The notes: generated by a model not told the origin, from the letters alone. 64,000 bases of DNA from Paenibacillus sp. SY21-1 (GCF_005222705.1 NZ_STGF01000021.1:1-64000); one strand, 5' to 3'. Shown: positions 41,989 through 51,969, numbered from the stretch's first letter. Made by a program: numbers and translations.

Positions 41989-42201
41989 TTACTCCTCGAA
42001 TACGATCGCTCCGTCGGAGGCGGCTATCGACAGCTGCCGTTCCGAAGCTTTGTTGTGCCCTTGCAGCTGCCTGCCATCCGCTTACGAGTCCGGGGCAATT
42101 ATCCGCGCCCCGGCATCGCAGGCTCCGGCTTCATTCGCTGCGAAGGCTGCAAGCGCAGCCGCCGATAGCTTCTGCCATTCTATTGTTGAAAACGGATTCA
42201 T
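41989..42201 (-). pseudogene. Possible degenerate coding relic with one internal stop
   Basis: On the minus strand one frame reads 39 residues from ATG (ending 42201), a stop at 42084-42082, and 30 more residues to a second stop. Composition is protein-like (for example SIAASDGAIVFEE) but no family is recognised and there is no ribosome binding site. It may be a decayed gene or chance. The rest of 41938-42329 holds nothing recognised. Confidence 0.2.
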
Positions 42202-42329
42202 TCCCGATGCTGGAATTTTGCAAGCTCCGGGAAAAAGGCAATAAAGCGGCAGCTAGGCGTCTGAATGCCTCCCTCTCCTTTGAAGCCTGTGTAAATCAAG
42301 AAAAACGAGGACATTGTGAATCTTACGAA

Positions 42330-42359
42330 TTGATGAATATTTTGTAAACGGGCTACAAT
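42330..42359 (+). promoter_or_regulatory. Promoter of the Lpl-type operon
   Basis: TTGATG (42330-42335) and TACAAT (42354-42359) are 18 bp apart, 50 bp before the first permease ATG. Confidence 0.55.
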
Positions 42360-42409
42360 TTCATCACAGGCAAGCTTACGCCAAATCGGGGTGAAAAGGA
42401 GAACTGCGA

Positions 42410-43378
42410 ATGGATCGACCAAAGACACAGACGCTTGGACAGTCGGGCCTCGTGCATGCGAAGCTGCCGGGCACACGGACGCCGCTGCAAAGAATGGCCA
42501 GGCATTGGGAGCTGTACATCCTCGTCCTGCTGCCTGTTCTTTATTTAATTATTTTTAAATACGTGCCGATGGTTGGGGTTCAAATCGCATTTAAAGACTT
42601 TACGATCACCAAAGGCATTTGGGGCAGCGACTGGGTCGGCATGAAGCATTTTACCGCCTTTTTTGAATCCCCCAACTTCTGGCTGCTGTTAAAAAATACA
42701 ATCGGCATCAGCCTCTATTCGCTCGCTGCGGGTTTTCCGATCCCGATTATGCTGGCGCTCGCCTTAAACGAGGTAAGAACCGGCATGTTCAAAAAATCGG
42801 TGCAGATGATTACGTATGCGCCCCATTTTATATCCACCGTCGTTATGGTTTCCATCGTCATGCTTATGCTAACGCCGCATGTAGGCGTCGTCGACCGGCT
42901 CTTCTCCATGCTTGGCTGGGAAATGACCAACTTTATGGGCGTTCCCGAGTATTTCAAATCCATCTATGTGTGGTCGGGCGTATGGCAGGAGATGGGGTAC
43001 GCCTCGATTATTTATATAGCCGCGCTTGCCGGCGTCGATCCGGCCCTGTATGAAGCGGCGCGCATGGACGGGGCCTCCCGCTGGAAAAAAATCATTCATA
43101 TCGATTTGCCGTCGCTTGTGCCGATTACCGTCATTATGCTGATTCTGAGCTTAGGCAATGTCATGGGCGTAGGGTTCGAGAAAATCTATCTGATGCAAAA
43201 TTCGCTTAACATCAGCTCCTCCGAGGTTATCTCCACCTACGTATACAAGGTTGGCCTGGTCGGCGCCAATTTCAGCTTTTCCTCGGCGGTAGGCTTGTTC
43301 AATTCGGTCATTAATCTGATTTTGCTGCTGATCGTCAACGCGATATCGAGAAAGGTATCGGAAACCAGCCTGTGGTAG
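42410..43378 (+). CDS. Oligosaccharide ABC transporter permease (LplB type)
   Basis: The protein has 322 residues. A basic N-terminal segment precedes the LplB hallmark ELYILVLLPVLYLIIFKYVP and MVGVQIAFKDF. About six helices are present and the EAA loop reads ALYEAARMDGASRWKKI (about 213-229). It pairs with the next permease. AAAGGAGAA lies about 8 bp before the ATG. Starts within the presumptive operon controlled by the membrane AraC regulator. Confidence 0.93.
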   Translation: MDRPKTQTLGQSGLVHAKLPGTRTPLQRMARHWELYILVLLPVLYLIIFKYVPMVGVQIAFKDFTITKGIWGSDWVGMKHFTAFFESPNFWLLLKNTIGISLYSLAAGFPIPIMLALALNEVRTGMFKKSVQMITYAPHFISTVVMVSIVMLMLTPHVGVVDRLFSMLGWEMTNFMGVPEYFKSIYVWSGVWQEMGYASIIYIAALAGVDPALYEAARMDGASRWKKIIHIDLPSLVPITVIMLILSLGNVMGVGFEKIYLMQNSLNISSSEVISTYVYKVGLVGANFSFSSAVGLFNSVINLILLLIVNAISRKVSETSLW

Positions 43379-43389
43379 GAGGGAAGGCC

Positions 43390-44289
43390 ATGTTTGTCAA
43401 AACGAAAATGAAAGAGCCGCTGGGCGACCGGATATTTTTGCTCGGCGTGTATGCGGTCCTGCTTCTGATAACCGTTTCCGTCTTGTATCCGCTGCTGTAT
43501 ATCGTCAGCTCCTCCTTCAGCTCGCCGCGGGCCGTCGTATCGGGCCAGGTGTGGCTGCTGCCGATCGAGTTTAACCTGAAAGCCTACAAATCGATCTTTC
43601 AAAGCTCGCAGCTGATGTCCGGCTATTACAATACGATTGTTTATACGGTGTTCGGCACGCTGATCAATTTGCTGTTTACGGTGCTGCTGGCTTATCCGCT
43701 GTCGGTCAAATCGTTCTACGGCCGCAACTTTTTTATGATCCTGCTCATGATCACGATGTTTTTCAGCGGCGGGCTGATTCCTACCTATTTGCTCGTCAAG
43801 GACTTGCATATGCTCGATACGCGCTGGGCGATGTGGCTTCCGGGGGCGCTCTCCGTCTTTCAGGTCATTGTGGCGCGCACGTTTTTTCAGTCGTCGATTC
43901 CGGGCGAGCTTGCGGAGGCGGCCCAGATGGACGGCTGCCGCGATATCCGCTTCCTGTGGAGCGTCGTGCTGCCGCTGTCCAAGCCTATCCTGGCCGTTAT
44001 GACGCTCATGTACGCAGTCGGCCATTGGAACGCTTATTTCGACGCCCTCATTTATTTACGGTCGGAGAAGCTGTTTCCGCTGCAATACGTGCTCCGCAAT
44101 TTGCTGATTCTGAATGCGGCAGATCCGGAGATGCTGGCGAATACGGCGGGCAAAATGCGTGAGCAAGGCTTCGAGCAGGCGCTGAAATACGCCTTGATCG
44201 TCGTGGCCTCGGTGCCGGTGCTTGTCATGTATCCGTTTGTGCAGCGCCATTTTGTAAAAGGCGTGCTGATCGGATCGCTCAAGGGGTAG
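43390..44289 (+). CDS. Oligosaccharide ABC transporter permease (LplC/YtcP type)
   Basis: ATG 43390 follows TAGGAGGGA by 5 bp, the ribosome binding site overlapping the end of the preceding gene; 299 residues with six helices. Signatures are DRIFLLGVYAVLLLITVSVLYP at the N terminus, GGLIPTYLLVKDL in the middle and the EAA loop ELAEAAQMDGCRDIRFLWSV. The C terminus HFVKGVLIGSLKG is typical of YtcP-like permeases. No ATPase gene is nearby. Confidence 0.93.
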   Translation: MFVKTKMKEPLGDRIFLLGVYAVLLLITVSVLYPLLYIVSSSFSSPRAVVSGQVWLLPIEFNLKAYKSIFQSSQLMSGYYNTIVYTVFGTLINLLFTVLLAYPLSVKSFYGRNFFMILLMITMFFSGGLIPTYLLVKDLHMLDTRWAMWLPGALSVFQVIVARTFFQSSIPGELAEAAQMDGCRDIRFLWSVVLPLSKPILAVMTLMYAVGHWNAYFDALIYLRSEKLFPLQYVLRNLLILNAADPEMLANTAGKMREQGFEQALKYALIVVASVPVLVMYPFVQRHFVKGVLIGSLKG

Positions 44290-44407
44290 GCCAAATTGGA
44301 CTCTGTGCAGGAGGTGGAGCCGGGCAAGCGAATGGTAGCGGTAACGTTTCATGCGGTAGAGGGAAACATGCGTTGCGACTGTACATTATTTTGTAGGAGG
44401 GGTCCTT

Positions 44408-46060
44408 TTGAACAAATCAATGGCATTCCTGTTAACGCTAGTCATGAGCTTGACGCTTGTGCTGGCTGCTTGCAGCAGCGGCAGCGAGGGCGGCGAGACG
44501 ACCGACAAGCCTTCAGCCACCAGCGAGGGAGGCTCGATCGCGGGCCCGATCGCGTTGACTTTTTTTGCTCCGCAAGGAAAGGCTCCGCTTGAGGATAACA
44601 GCTATACAAAGCTGATAGAAGAGAAGTTCAACGTCAAGATCAAATGGGACCTTGCCCCTGGCGATGCGCTGGTGGATCGCCGACAGCTGCTGCTCGCAAG
44701 CGGCGACTACCCCGAGGTGTTTCTTGAGGGGAAATTCACCAATACCGATGTGCTGAACTACAGCAAGCAGGAAATCTTTCTGCCTCTGGACGATCTGATC
44801 GACCAATACGGACCGAATATTAAAGCGATGATGGAGAAAAAGCCGTATTTCAGGGAAGCCATTACGACGCCGGACGGCAAGATATACGCGCTGCCTCGTC
44901 TAAACGAATGCTACCACTGTACGTTTTCGCAGAAATACTGGATGAACAAGGAGTGGCTCGACAACGTCAACCTGCCTGTCCCGACGACGACCGACGAGCT
45001 GTATACGGTGCTCAAGGCGTTTAAAGAGCAGGACCCGAATAAAAACGGCAAAGCCGATGAAATTCCGCTGACCGGGGCGCCGAATAAAAATGTGTGGAAC
45101 GGCAATATCGACGCGTTTCTGATGAACTCCTTCATCTACAACGATAACGGCAAATATTTGATGCTCGAGGACGGCAAGGTGGAGTTCGCCGCCAACAAGG
45201 AGGAATGGAAGCAAGGTCTGATCTATATGAACAAGCTATACAAGGAAGGCTTGATTGATCCGGCCGCATTTACGCAGAATGATCAGGCGGTGGGGCAATT
45301 AGGAAACCGCGAGGGCGACGAGCTCGTTGGCTCGATCACGACGGCGCTGGTCAGCTATCTCGTAGATCCGTACGATGCCAAAAAAACTAGGCATAAGCAT
45401 TGGGTTATCGTGCCTCCTCTCAAGGGACCGGGCGGAGTCCAGCTCGCCGGAGCTTCGCAGGGCATAAGCGAGTTCCAATTCGCGCTTACGAACAAAGCGA
45501 CGGAGCAGCAGCAGATCGCCGCCATCAAGATTATGGATTACGCCTTCAGCGAGGACGGAGCGGTTCGCAGCGAGTGGGGCTCCGATGAGGGAGTAGGCTG
45601 GCTGAAGGCCGCCGAGGGCGAGAAAAACATGAACGGCGAGCAGGCGAAATTTTCGACCAAAGGCTTGCCGGAGCAGGACCCGGACGTGATTCGCAATGAC
45701 AGCTGGTCGCTGATGGGGCCCAAGGATCTGTCGAAGGAGCTGCGCGATTTGTTCGCGGTCGGTCAGGACCCGCTGGCCGCAGACGGCTACGAAACGCGTC
45801 TGGCGCAGGCGACCAATACGTACGCGCCGTATTCGCCGCAAGAAATTTATCCGTCCGGCGTGTTTATCCGCCCTGAGGATACCGATTCCGCCGCTCAATT
45901 GACAACCTCGATCCAGGATTACGTACAGTCGAATATGGCCCAGTTTATTATCGGCAGCAAGGATATCGCGAAGGATTGGGATGCGTATGTAAAAGGCTTT
46001 GACGGGCTGAATCTGAGCCGTTACCTCGACATTTACAGCAACGCAATCAAGAAGGAGTAG
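44408..46060 (+). CDS. Oligosaccharide-binding lipoprotein (LplA type)
   Basis: The TTG at 44408 follows TAGGAGGGG by 6 bp; 550 residues. Lipoprotein signal with lipobox LAAC, lipidated Cys22, followed by a Ser/Gly/Glu linker. The long binding protein fold (about 45-550) has features of the LplA/YtcQ class: LALAP-like early strands, GDYPEVFLEG, LPRLNECYHCTFSQKYWMNKEWL and LKAFKEQDPNKNGKADEIPL. It captures an oligosaccharide outside the membrane for the two permeases encoded before it. A gap of 118 bp upstream may contain a second promoter. Confidence 0.92.
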   Translation: MNKSMAFLLTLVMSLTLVLAACSSGSEGGETTDKPSATSEGGSIAGPIALTFFAPQGKAPLEDNSYTKLIEEKFNVKIKWDLAPGDALVDRRQLLLASGDYPEVFLEGKFTNTDVLNYSKQEIFLPLDDLIDQYGPNIKAMMEKKPYFREAITTPDGKIYALPRLNECYHCTFSQKYWMNKEWLDNVNLPVPTTTDELYTVLKAFKEQDPNKNGKADEIPLTGAPNKNVWNGNIDAFLMNSFIYNDNGKYLMLEDGKVEFAANKEEWKQGLIYMNKLYKEGLIDPAAFTQNDQAVGQLGNREGDELVGSITTALVSYLVDPYDAKKTRHKHWVIVPPLKGPGGVQLAGASQGISEFQFALTNKATEQQQIAAIKIMDYAFSEDGAVRSEWGSDEGVGWLKAAEGEKNMNGEQAKFSTKGLPEQDPDVIRNDSWSLMGPKDLSKELRDLFAVGQDPLAADGYETRLAQATNTYAPYSPQEIYPSGVFIRPEDTDSAAQLTTSIQDYVQSNMAQFIIGSKDIAKDWDAYVKGFDGLNLSRYLDIYSNAIKKE

Positions 46061-46172
46061 CGGCTGCCAAAGCCGCCACAGAGAACGAAGCGGGTTCGGA
46101 AGACGATGACCGCTTCTCTTAGTGGGGGGAGGGCCACTAGCGACAGCATGGAATGGGCGGAAGGAGATCAAC

Positions 46173-49100
46173 ATGTACCGGATAAAACGATGGTTGCACA
46201 ACCTGGCCGAGCTTGAGTGGCGGGAGATCGTCCACCTGTCGGATTGGGAAATGCGCAAGGCGGTCTACAAGAAGCCGGGAGAGTACGAATACGAGACGCC
46301 GGGCTATGAGCTGAGCCAGCTAGATCCGCTTCATAGCATGCACGGGGTCACCTATTTTTTGCGCAAGCAGATTCATATTCCTGTGGAGTGGAAGGAAGAC
46401 GAGACCGGCTTCGTCATGCAAGGAGGGGGTGAGGGACTGCTGTCGATTGACGGCGTCCCTTATCACGGGATCGACCGGAACCATGACTATGTGCCGCTTC
46501 GGCTAGGGGGCGGGAGCCGTCATCCTGTCCTTGAAATCGAGCTGTACGATCCGATTCCCGAGCCGGCAGATCCGCTTAACGGGCAGGCAACGATTCATCC
46601 TCCGATTGCGGGAATTCGCACCTTGCTCGTTCGTGTGAACAAGCCGCTGCAAAGCTTGCTCTATACGGCGAGAACAGCCGTTGAATCCGCGTTGCTGCTG
46701 CCCGAGCAGGATATGCGGCGGCTGCGTATGTTTGAGCTGCTGTACGCGCTAATGGACGATACGGAACGGAGGCTCCTCGCCGGGCAGGATAGCGATTGCA
46801 GCTCCGACAGCAGCCGTTGCGGCTCCGAAGAAGGGGCTCGCCCTGCTCGGCTTGGCATGGACGCACGGTGGGCGGAGGACTGGGAGCGTCGCGTAGCGGC
46901 GCTCGCCGCTTCCTTCCAGACGCCGGGCGGCTCGCAAGGCTTCATGCATATGGTGGGACAATCGCATATCGATGTGGCGTGGCTGTGGCCGGTAAGAGAG
47001 ACGGTTCGCAAGGTTAGCCGCACCTTTTCCACGATTATTACGCTGATGAAGGAGTACCCGGATTTCTGCTACACGCAAAGTCAGCCTTTGCTGTATGCCT
47101 TTGTGAAGGAGCATTACCCCGAGCTGTTTGAGCAAATCCGGCAGCGGGTTGCCGAAGGGCGTTGGGAGCTGGCAGGAGGAATGTGGGTCGAGCCCGATTT
47201 GAACATTCCGAGCGGGGAATCGCTTGTCCGGCAAATGCTGTATGGCCAATTATTTTACAAAGAGGAATTTGGCCGAACCTCCGCGATGGAATGGCTGCCG
47301 GATACATTCGGTTATTGCGCGTCGCTGCCGCAGCTGCTCAAGCTGGCGGGCGTTGATTATTTTATGACGACCAAGCTGAATTGGAACGATACGAATGTAT
47401 TTCCCTATGATCTGTTCCAATGGGTAGGCATTGACGGTACCTCTGTTCTCGCGTACCTGAATCACGGGCTGAACGAGCACACCCATCCCAAGGATGTGAG
47501 CGAGCATTGGCAGTCCTTCCGCCAAAAGGACAAGGTCGCCGAGCAAATGCTATTGTACGGACACGGAGACGGCGGAGGCGGCGTTACCAGAGAAATGGTC
47601 GAGTATGTAAAGCGTTCGCAGGCGGCGACGGGCTTGCCTGAAAGCAGGTTCAGCACGGCGTCCGCCTTTTTCGAGCGGGTCTCGAACAAAGCGGACGCCT
47701 TGCCCAAATGGCACGGCGATTTGTATCTGGAGCTGCATCGCGGCACGTATACGACCCATGCGCGCAACAAGCGCAGCAACCGTCTTGCGGAAGCTTTGTA
47801 CCGCGATGCCGAGCTATGGAGCTGCCATGCTGCGGATAAGCTTGGCAAGGAGCGGACGGAAGCTCTGCAGCGGAAGCTGCGGGAGGGCTGGAAGCTGATT
47901 ATGCTCAATCAGTTTCACGATATTATACCGGGCACGGCTATTCCCGAGGTTTATGAAACGTCAGCGGCTGAATACGATACCATTCTCCGAATTGGCCAGG
48001 ATGTGCTTCTACAGTCCCTGTCTGCGATTGCAGGCGAACAACAGGCGAATGTCAGAGGAGGGGATGGCAGCTTGCCCGAGGGCATAAGCGGACGGCATGA
48101 TAAGGGGGAAGAGGCCGAGGGACGGACGGATAACGCCGAGACGGCCGGGCAAGGCGGCTGGGAAAGGCAGTATGGCGTATTTAACAGCCTTGGCTGGGCG
48201 CGAAGCGAGGTCGTGTCGCTGCCGGTTCCCGCAGAACTATCCGATTATTCGGCGTACGATGGAGACGGGGAGCCCTTGAAATGCGAGCTTTTGCCGCTCG
48301 GCCGCGAGGATACCGACGCCAAGCAGTGGCGCTTCCTTTCCGTAAGCGTCAGATCGGTTCCGGCCTTCGGCTATACGGCCGTGAAGATCGCAAGCGCTGG
48401 CCGTGCGAACGTTCGGCAGGAGGAACTGCATGCTTGGAAGCTTTTGGCGGGAAGCGGAAGCGGGCCAGCCGAAGGAATGCCGCACGAGCCGTGGGATGGA
48501 CGGACATGGGAGACGGAGCATGAGCTGCTGACTTTTAACGAGAATGGCGAAATGATAGGCTGGTATGACAAGGAGGCAGGCAGAGAGCTGCTGCCCGAGG
48601 GCGCAAAGGCTAATGAATGGCAGCTGTTTCATGACAAGCCGCTGCAATGGGATGCATGGGACGTGGATGCCCGGTTTGCGGCGCAGCGCGCCGGGGCAGC
48701 CCGTCTGGTCGGGGCGGAGGTTGCGCTGGACGGCGGCACGCAGCAAATTCTGCGTTTCGAATGGCGGCTCAATCGCTCCACGATACGGCAGGATATCGTG
48801 TTCTTCCCGCAGAAGCGGCGCGTAGAATTTCGTACGCGGGTTGACTGGCGCGAGGAGCATAAGCTGCTGAAGGTAGCGTTCCCGGCAGATATGGTCGCGA
48901 GCAAGGCGACCTATGAAATTCCGTTTGGCGCGCTGGAGCGGCCAACGCATGAGAATACCAGCTGGGAACAGGCGCAATATGAGGTTTGCGGCCATCGTTT
49001 CGCCGATTTGTCGGAGGGCGGCTACGGAATCAGCCTGCTTAACGATTGCAAATACGGCTACGACATTAAAGGGAGCACGCTGCGGCTGACCCTGCTGCGT

Positions 49101-49520
49101 TCTCCGCGGTGGCCGGATATGACCGCCGACATAGGCGAGCATGAATTTACGTATGCCATTTACCCGCATGAGGGCGACTGGCGCGCGGCGCATGTCGTTC
49201 GCCAAGCGGCCGAGCTTAACCAGCCGCTGCGCATCGTGGACGAAGCCTCTTCCATCGGCGGGACGTATCTGGAGCTGCACAGCAAGCATGTGGTGCTGGA
49301 GACGGTGAAAGCGGCTGAACGCGGCGAAGGCACGATCATCCGGCTGTACGAATCGTCCGGCGGCCGGGAGACGATCGTCCTAAAGCTGCCTGCAGGCATG
49401 CGGAAAGCGTCCGTAGTCAATTTGCTGGAGGAGGAGCTAAATGTTCTGGCCGTCGATAAAGGAGAGCTTCGGCTGTCGTTCAAGCCGTTTGAGGTGATAA
49501 CATTACGGGTCTGGGCGTAG
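46173..49520 (+). CDS. Alpha-mannosidase, GH38
   Basis: ATG 46173 follows AAGGAGA by 6 bp; 1115 residues, no signal peptide. After an N-terminal beta domain (about 1-240), the catalytic domain begins with VGQSHIDVAWLWPVRET, giving zinc ligands H265 and D267; D377 in EWLPDTFGYC is the nucleophile/zinc ligand, and H582 in QFHDIIPGTAI the fourth ligand. Helical and long C-terminal beta domains (about 690-1115) follow. Two low-complexity acidic inserts are unusual, at about 205-230 (Ser/Cys/Asp-rich) and 627-667 (Gly/Glu-rich). It cleaves alpha-mannosides in the cytoplasm after import and ends the fucose/mannose glycan locus. Confidence 0.93.
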   Translation: MYRIKRWLHNLAELEWREIVHLSDWEMRKAVYKKPGEYEYETPGYELSQLDPLHSMHGVTYFLRKQIHIPVEWKEDETGFVMQGGGEGLLSIDGVPYHGIDRNHDYVPLRLGGGSRHPVLEIELYDPIPEPADPLNGQATIHPPIAGIRTLLVRVNKPLQSLLYTARTAVESALLLPEQDMRRLRMFELLYALMDDTERRLLAGQDSDCSSDSSRCGSEEGARPARLGMDARWAEDWERRVAALAASFQTPGGSQGFMHMVGQSHIDVAWLWPVRETVRKVSRTFSTIITLMKEYPDFCYTQSQPLLYAFVKEHYPELFEQIRQRVAEGRWELAGGMWVEPDLNIPSGESLVRQMLYGQLFYKEEFGRTSAMEWLPDTFGYCASLPQLLKLAGVDYFMTTKLNWNDTNVFPYDLFQWVGIDGTSVLAYLNHGLNEHTHPKDVSEHWQSFRQKDKVAEQMLLYGHGDGGGGVTREMVEYVKRSQAATGLPESRFSTASAFFERVSNKADALPKWHGDLYLELHRGTYTTHARNKRSNRLAEALYRDAELWSCHAADKLGKERTEALQRKLREGWKLIMLNQFHDIIPGTAIPEVYETSAAEYDTILRIGQDVLLQSLSAIAGEQQANVRGGDGSLPEGISGRHDKGEEAEGRTDNAETAGQGGWERQYGVFNSLGWARSEVVSLPVPAELSDYSAYDGDGEPLKCELLPLGREDTDAKQWRFLSVSVRSVPAFGYTAVKIASAGRANVRQEELHAWKLLAGSGSGPAEGMPHEPWDGRTWETEHELLTFNENGEMIGWYDKEAGRELLPEGAKANEWQLFHDKPLQWDAWDVDARFAAQRAGAARLVGAEVALDGGTQQILRFEWRLNRSTIRQDIVFFPQKRRVEFRTRVDWREEHKLLKVAFPADMVASKATYEIPFGALERPTHENTSWEQAQYEVCGHRFADLSEGGYGISLLNDCKYGYDIKGSTLRLTLLRSPRWPDMTADIGEHEFTYAIYPHEGDWRAAHVVRQAAELNQPLRIVDEASSIGGTYLELHSKHVVLETVKAAERGEGTIIRLYESSGGRETIVLKLPAGMRKASVVNLLEEELNVLAVDKGELRLSFKPFEVITLRVWA

Positions 49521-49680
49521 CGCGGCCGAGGATGTCCTTCCGCTTGCCCCCAGCTATGCCGCTTTGCATCCTGCGCCCTCGGGTTATAGGATCAAGCGGC
49601 ATTTTTGCGCGACTGCAAGCATATATGTGGAATGACGCACAGGCAAGATGAGTTCAATTCACGGGCGAGGTGAATGGGGA

Positions 49681-50019
49681 ATGGAGTGGTACTTGAAAGT
49701 AATCACGAACTATGTCGGCTTTACCGGAAGGGCGCGGCGAACGGAGTATTGGATGTTCGTGCTGATCAACTTCCTGATCGGCATTGCTTTGTCGATCGTT
49801 GAAGCCGTTGTCGGCCTATCCGGCTATTTGAGCGGAATTTACTCGCTGGCTATTTTTCTGCCGTCACTGGCGGTAGTCGTTCGCAGGCTGCACGATACGG
49901 GAAGAAGCGGAATATGGATCTTAATTGGCTTAGTCCCTCTTATCGGCGCTATAGTGCTTCTTATCTTCATGTGCTTGGACAGCGAAGGAGATAACCCGTA
50001 CGGTCCGAGTCCTAAATAG
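49681..50019 (+). CDS. DUF805 membrane protein
   Basis: ATG 49681 follows CGAGGTGA by 7 bp and gives 112 residues. The family pattern is clear: EWYLKVITNYVGFTGRARR at the start, then EYWMFVLINFLIG, the RRLHDTGRSG motif (about 67-76) and a closing helix followed by GDNPYGPSP. There are three or four membrane helices. Function of the family is unknown. Stands alone. Confidence 0.88.
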   Translation: MEWYLKVITNYVGFTGRARRTEYWMFVLINFLIGIALSIVEAVVGLSGYLSGIYSLAIFLPSLAVVVRRLHDTGRSGIWILIGLVPLIGAIVLLIFMCLDSEGDNPYGPSPK

Positions 50020-50163
50020 AGCTGATGGAAGGCGCCTGCTTGGCATATAGCGAAGGGAGAAGGGGCGGTCTGCGCGCAGGCCGCTCCTTTTGGCGCTGCA
50101 TCAAAGGCTTCTCCCGGGAATAATGAGTGCGGCATCTCGAAAAACACGACATTTGAACCAGGA

Positions 50164-50211
50164 CTATTTTACAATTATGGATGTAAAAACAGTGCGAATC
50201 TTGTAAAATAG
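50164..50211 (+). promoter_or_regulatory. Perfect 11-bp inverted repeat upstream of the chemoreceptor gene
   Basis: CTATTTTACAA (50164-50174) and TTGTAAAATAG (50201-50211) are exact complements separated by 26 bp. The right arm is 36 bp before the ATG and contains a -10-like TAAAAT. The two arms lie about 3.5 helical turns apart, so they could be half-sites for a dimeric regulator or an RNA hairpin. Confidence 0.5.
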
Positions 50212-50247
50212 TGCAAGGTAAAGTTTTATTACATAGGGGGCGGCATA

Positions 50248-51969
50248 ATGAACAGTTTGCTGGCAAGAATGGTAGTTTCATTCTCCTGTTTGATTCTTGC
50301 GGCAGGGGCCGTGCTTGGCTTTACGATCTACCGTTCGGCGGCGGGGCTTGTCGAAAGCTCGCTTGGCGAGCAGGCGCAGCGCATTGCAGAAAGCGCAGTG
50401 AAAATAATCGATATCGATTCCTACAAGCAGCTTAGCGTAGAAGCGGGAGAAACGGCGTATTACGCCAAGCTTCGCGGACTGCTTAACGACATTCGCGAGA
50501 CGAACGGACTTAAATATTTATATACGCTTGCGCGCAAGGATGAGAATGGAGAGGCGAAGTATTACTATATGGTGGACGGGGCGCCGCCCGACGTTGCCGA
50601 AGACGATTTTTCTCCGCTCGGCACTCCCGAGGACAATGCGTACTCAGGCATGATCAAGTCGTTTGAAGAGGGAAGCGCCCAAACGGGCGAGCTGACGAGC
50701 GATGCCGATTATGGCGCCACGATAACCGCCTATGTGCCGATACACGATGCGAGTGGCGTACTTTTGGGCGTTCTTGGTGCTGATTTTGACGCCACGAGCG
50801 TGTACGAGCTGATGGAGCGAAACCGTCATACGGCGCTTTATGTCGGCCTCGGCATCATTGCGGCGGGAATTCTGTTCGTCGTTGCGCTGGCCGGTTATTT
50901 GACGAGGCCGCTGACGAGGCTTCAATCGCAGGTTATGAGCGTGCAGCAGGGCGATATGACCGTCGATATTCAAACGCGGCGCAAGGATGAAGCGGGCCGA
51001 TTGGCGCTTGCTTTTCAGCAGATGGTGCTGCATATGCGTACGTCCATTCGAAGCATGAAGGACAATTCGGCTCGTTTGAATTCGGCCTCGGGAGAGGTAG
51101 CGTCGCTTGCGCGCAGCACGATGGAGGCAAGCCGCCAAATATCGGCAAGCATGCAAATCGCCGCAAGCGGCGCCAGCACGCAGGTGCTGCGCTCCGCGGA
51201 CATGACGAAGGCGGTCGAGGGCGTTGCCCATGGCGTATTGCGAATAACCGAATCAAACGCCATCGTAGCGGATGCGGCACAAGAAACGATGGCGGAGTCC
51301 GAGCGGGGCAACCGCTTGATTCAGCAAGCGGTTGCCGAGATGGACGGCGTACATGCGCTGGCATCGCATATGCTGGATGCGACCAGGCATTTGGCCGGGC
51401 GCTCCGGCGAAATCGGCGACATCACCAACGTGCTGTCCGCCATCGCGAAGCAGACGAATTTGCTGGCGCTTAATGCTGCGATTGAAGCGCAGCATGCGGG
51501 CGAGCATGGCAAAGGCTTTGCCGTCGTTGCCGATGAAGTGCGCAAGCTTGCGACTCAGTCTCAGCAGTCTTCGATGCAAATTGGCGATTTGATCGCCGCT
51601 ATTGTAGAGCAGACAGCAAGCCTGTCAACCGGAATGGAGCAAAATGCCGGAAGGGTGAGCTCCGGACTATCCCTCGTGAAGGAAGCCGGATCGGCGTTTC
51701 AATCGATCGTAACGAGTCTGGAGCGGGTAAACGGGCAGCTGCAGGAAGCGTCCGCCGCCTCCGAGCAAGTGTCGGCGGAGTCGGAGGAGGTGGCGGTATC
51801 GGTGGAGGAGATGGAGCGCATCTCTCGCCATGCGGCTACCCATTTTGAGGAGATTGCGGCGAACTCTGCCGCACAGATGAAAGCCATGGACAAAGTGAAC
51901 GAATCCGCGGCTTCGCTGGAGACGATTGCGGACGAGCTGGCCGGTCTAAGCCGTAAATTTAAAATATAG
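50248..51969 (+). CDS. Methyl-accepting chemotaxis protein
   Basis: This 573-residue chemoreceptor has helix 1 (about 8-30), an extracellular dCache-like sensor (about 32-195, with a TNGLKYLYTLARKDENGE segment), helix 2 (about 197-218), HAMP (about 220-275) and a long coiled-coil signalling domain. The hairpin tip is AIAKQTNLLALNAAIEAQHA-G (about 398-418), the site of CheA/CheW contact. The tip usually reads EAARAGE; here EAQHAGE. Ligand unknown. AGGGGGCGG stands 5 bp before the ATG. Confidence 0.93.
   Translation: MNSLLARMVVSFSCLILAAGAVLGFTIYRSAAGLVESSLGEQAQRIAESAVKIIDIDSYKQLSVEAGETAYYAKLRGLLNDIRETNGLKYLYTLARKDENGEAKYYYMVDGAPPDVAEDDFSPLGTPEDNAYSGMIKSFEEGSAQTGELTSDADYGATITAYVPIHDASGVLLGVLGADFDATSVYELMERNRHTALYVGLGIIAAGILFVVALAGYLTRPLTRLQSQVMSVQQGDMTVDIQTRRKDEAGRLALAFQQMVLHMRTSIRSMKDNSARLNSASGEVASLARSTMEASRQISASMQIAASGASTQVLRSADMTKAVEGVAHGVLRITESNAIVADAAQETMAESERGNRLIQQAVAEMDGVHALASHMLDATRHLAGRSGEIGDITNVLSAIAKQTNLLALNAAIEAQHAGEHGKGFAVVADEVRKLATQSQQSSMQIGDLIAAIVEQTASLSTGMEQNAGRVSSGLSLVKEAGSAFQSIVTSLERVNGQLQEASAASEQVSAESEEVAVSVEEMERISRHAATHFEEIAANSAAQMKAMDKVNESAASLETIADELAGLSRKFKI

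Noticed and set aside
48237..49289. 350-residue minus-strand frame
   Set aside because: Antisense to the alpha-mannosidase C-terminal domains; no ribosome binding site.
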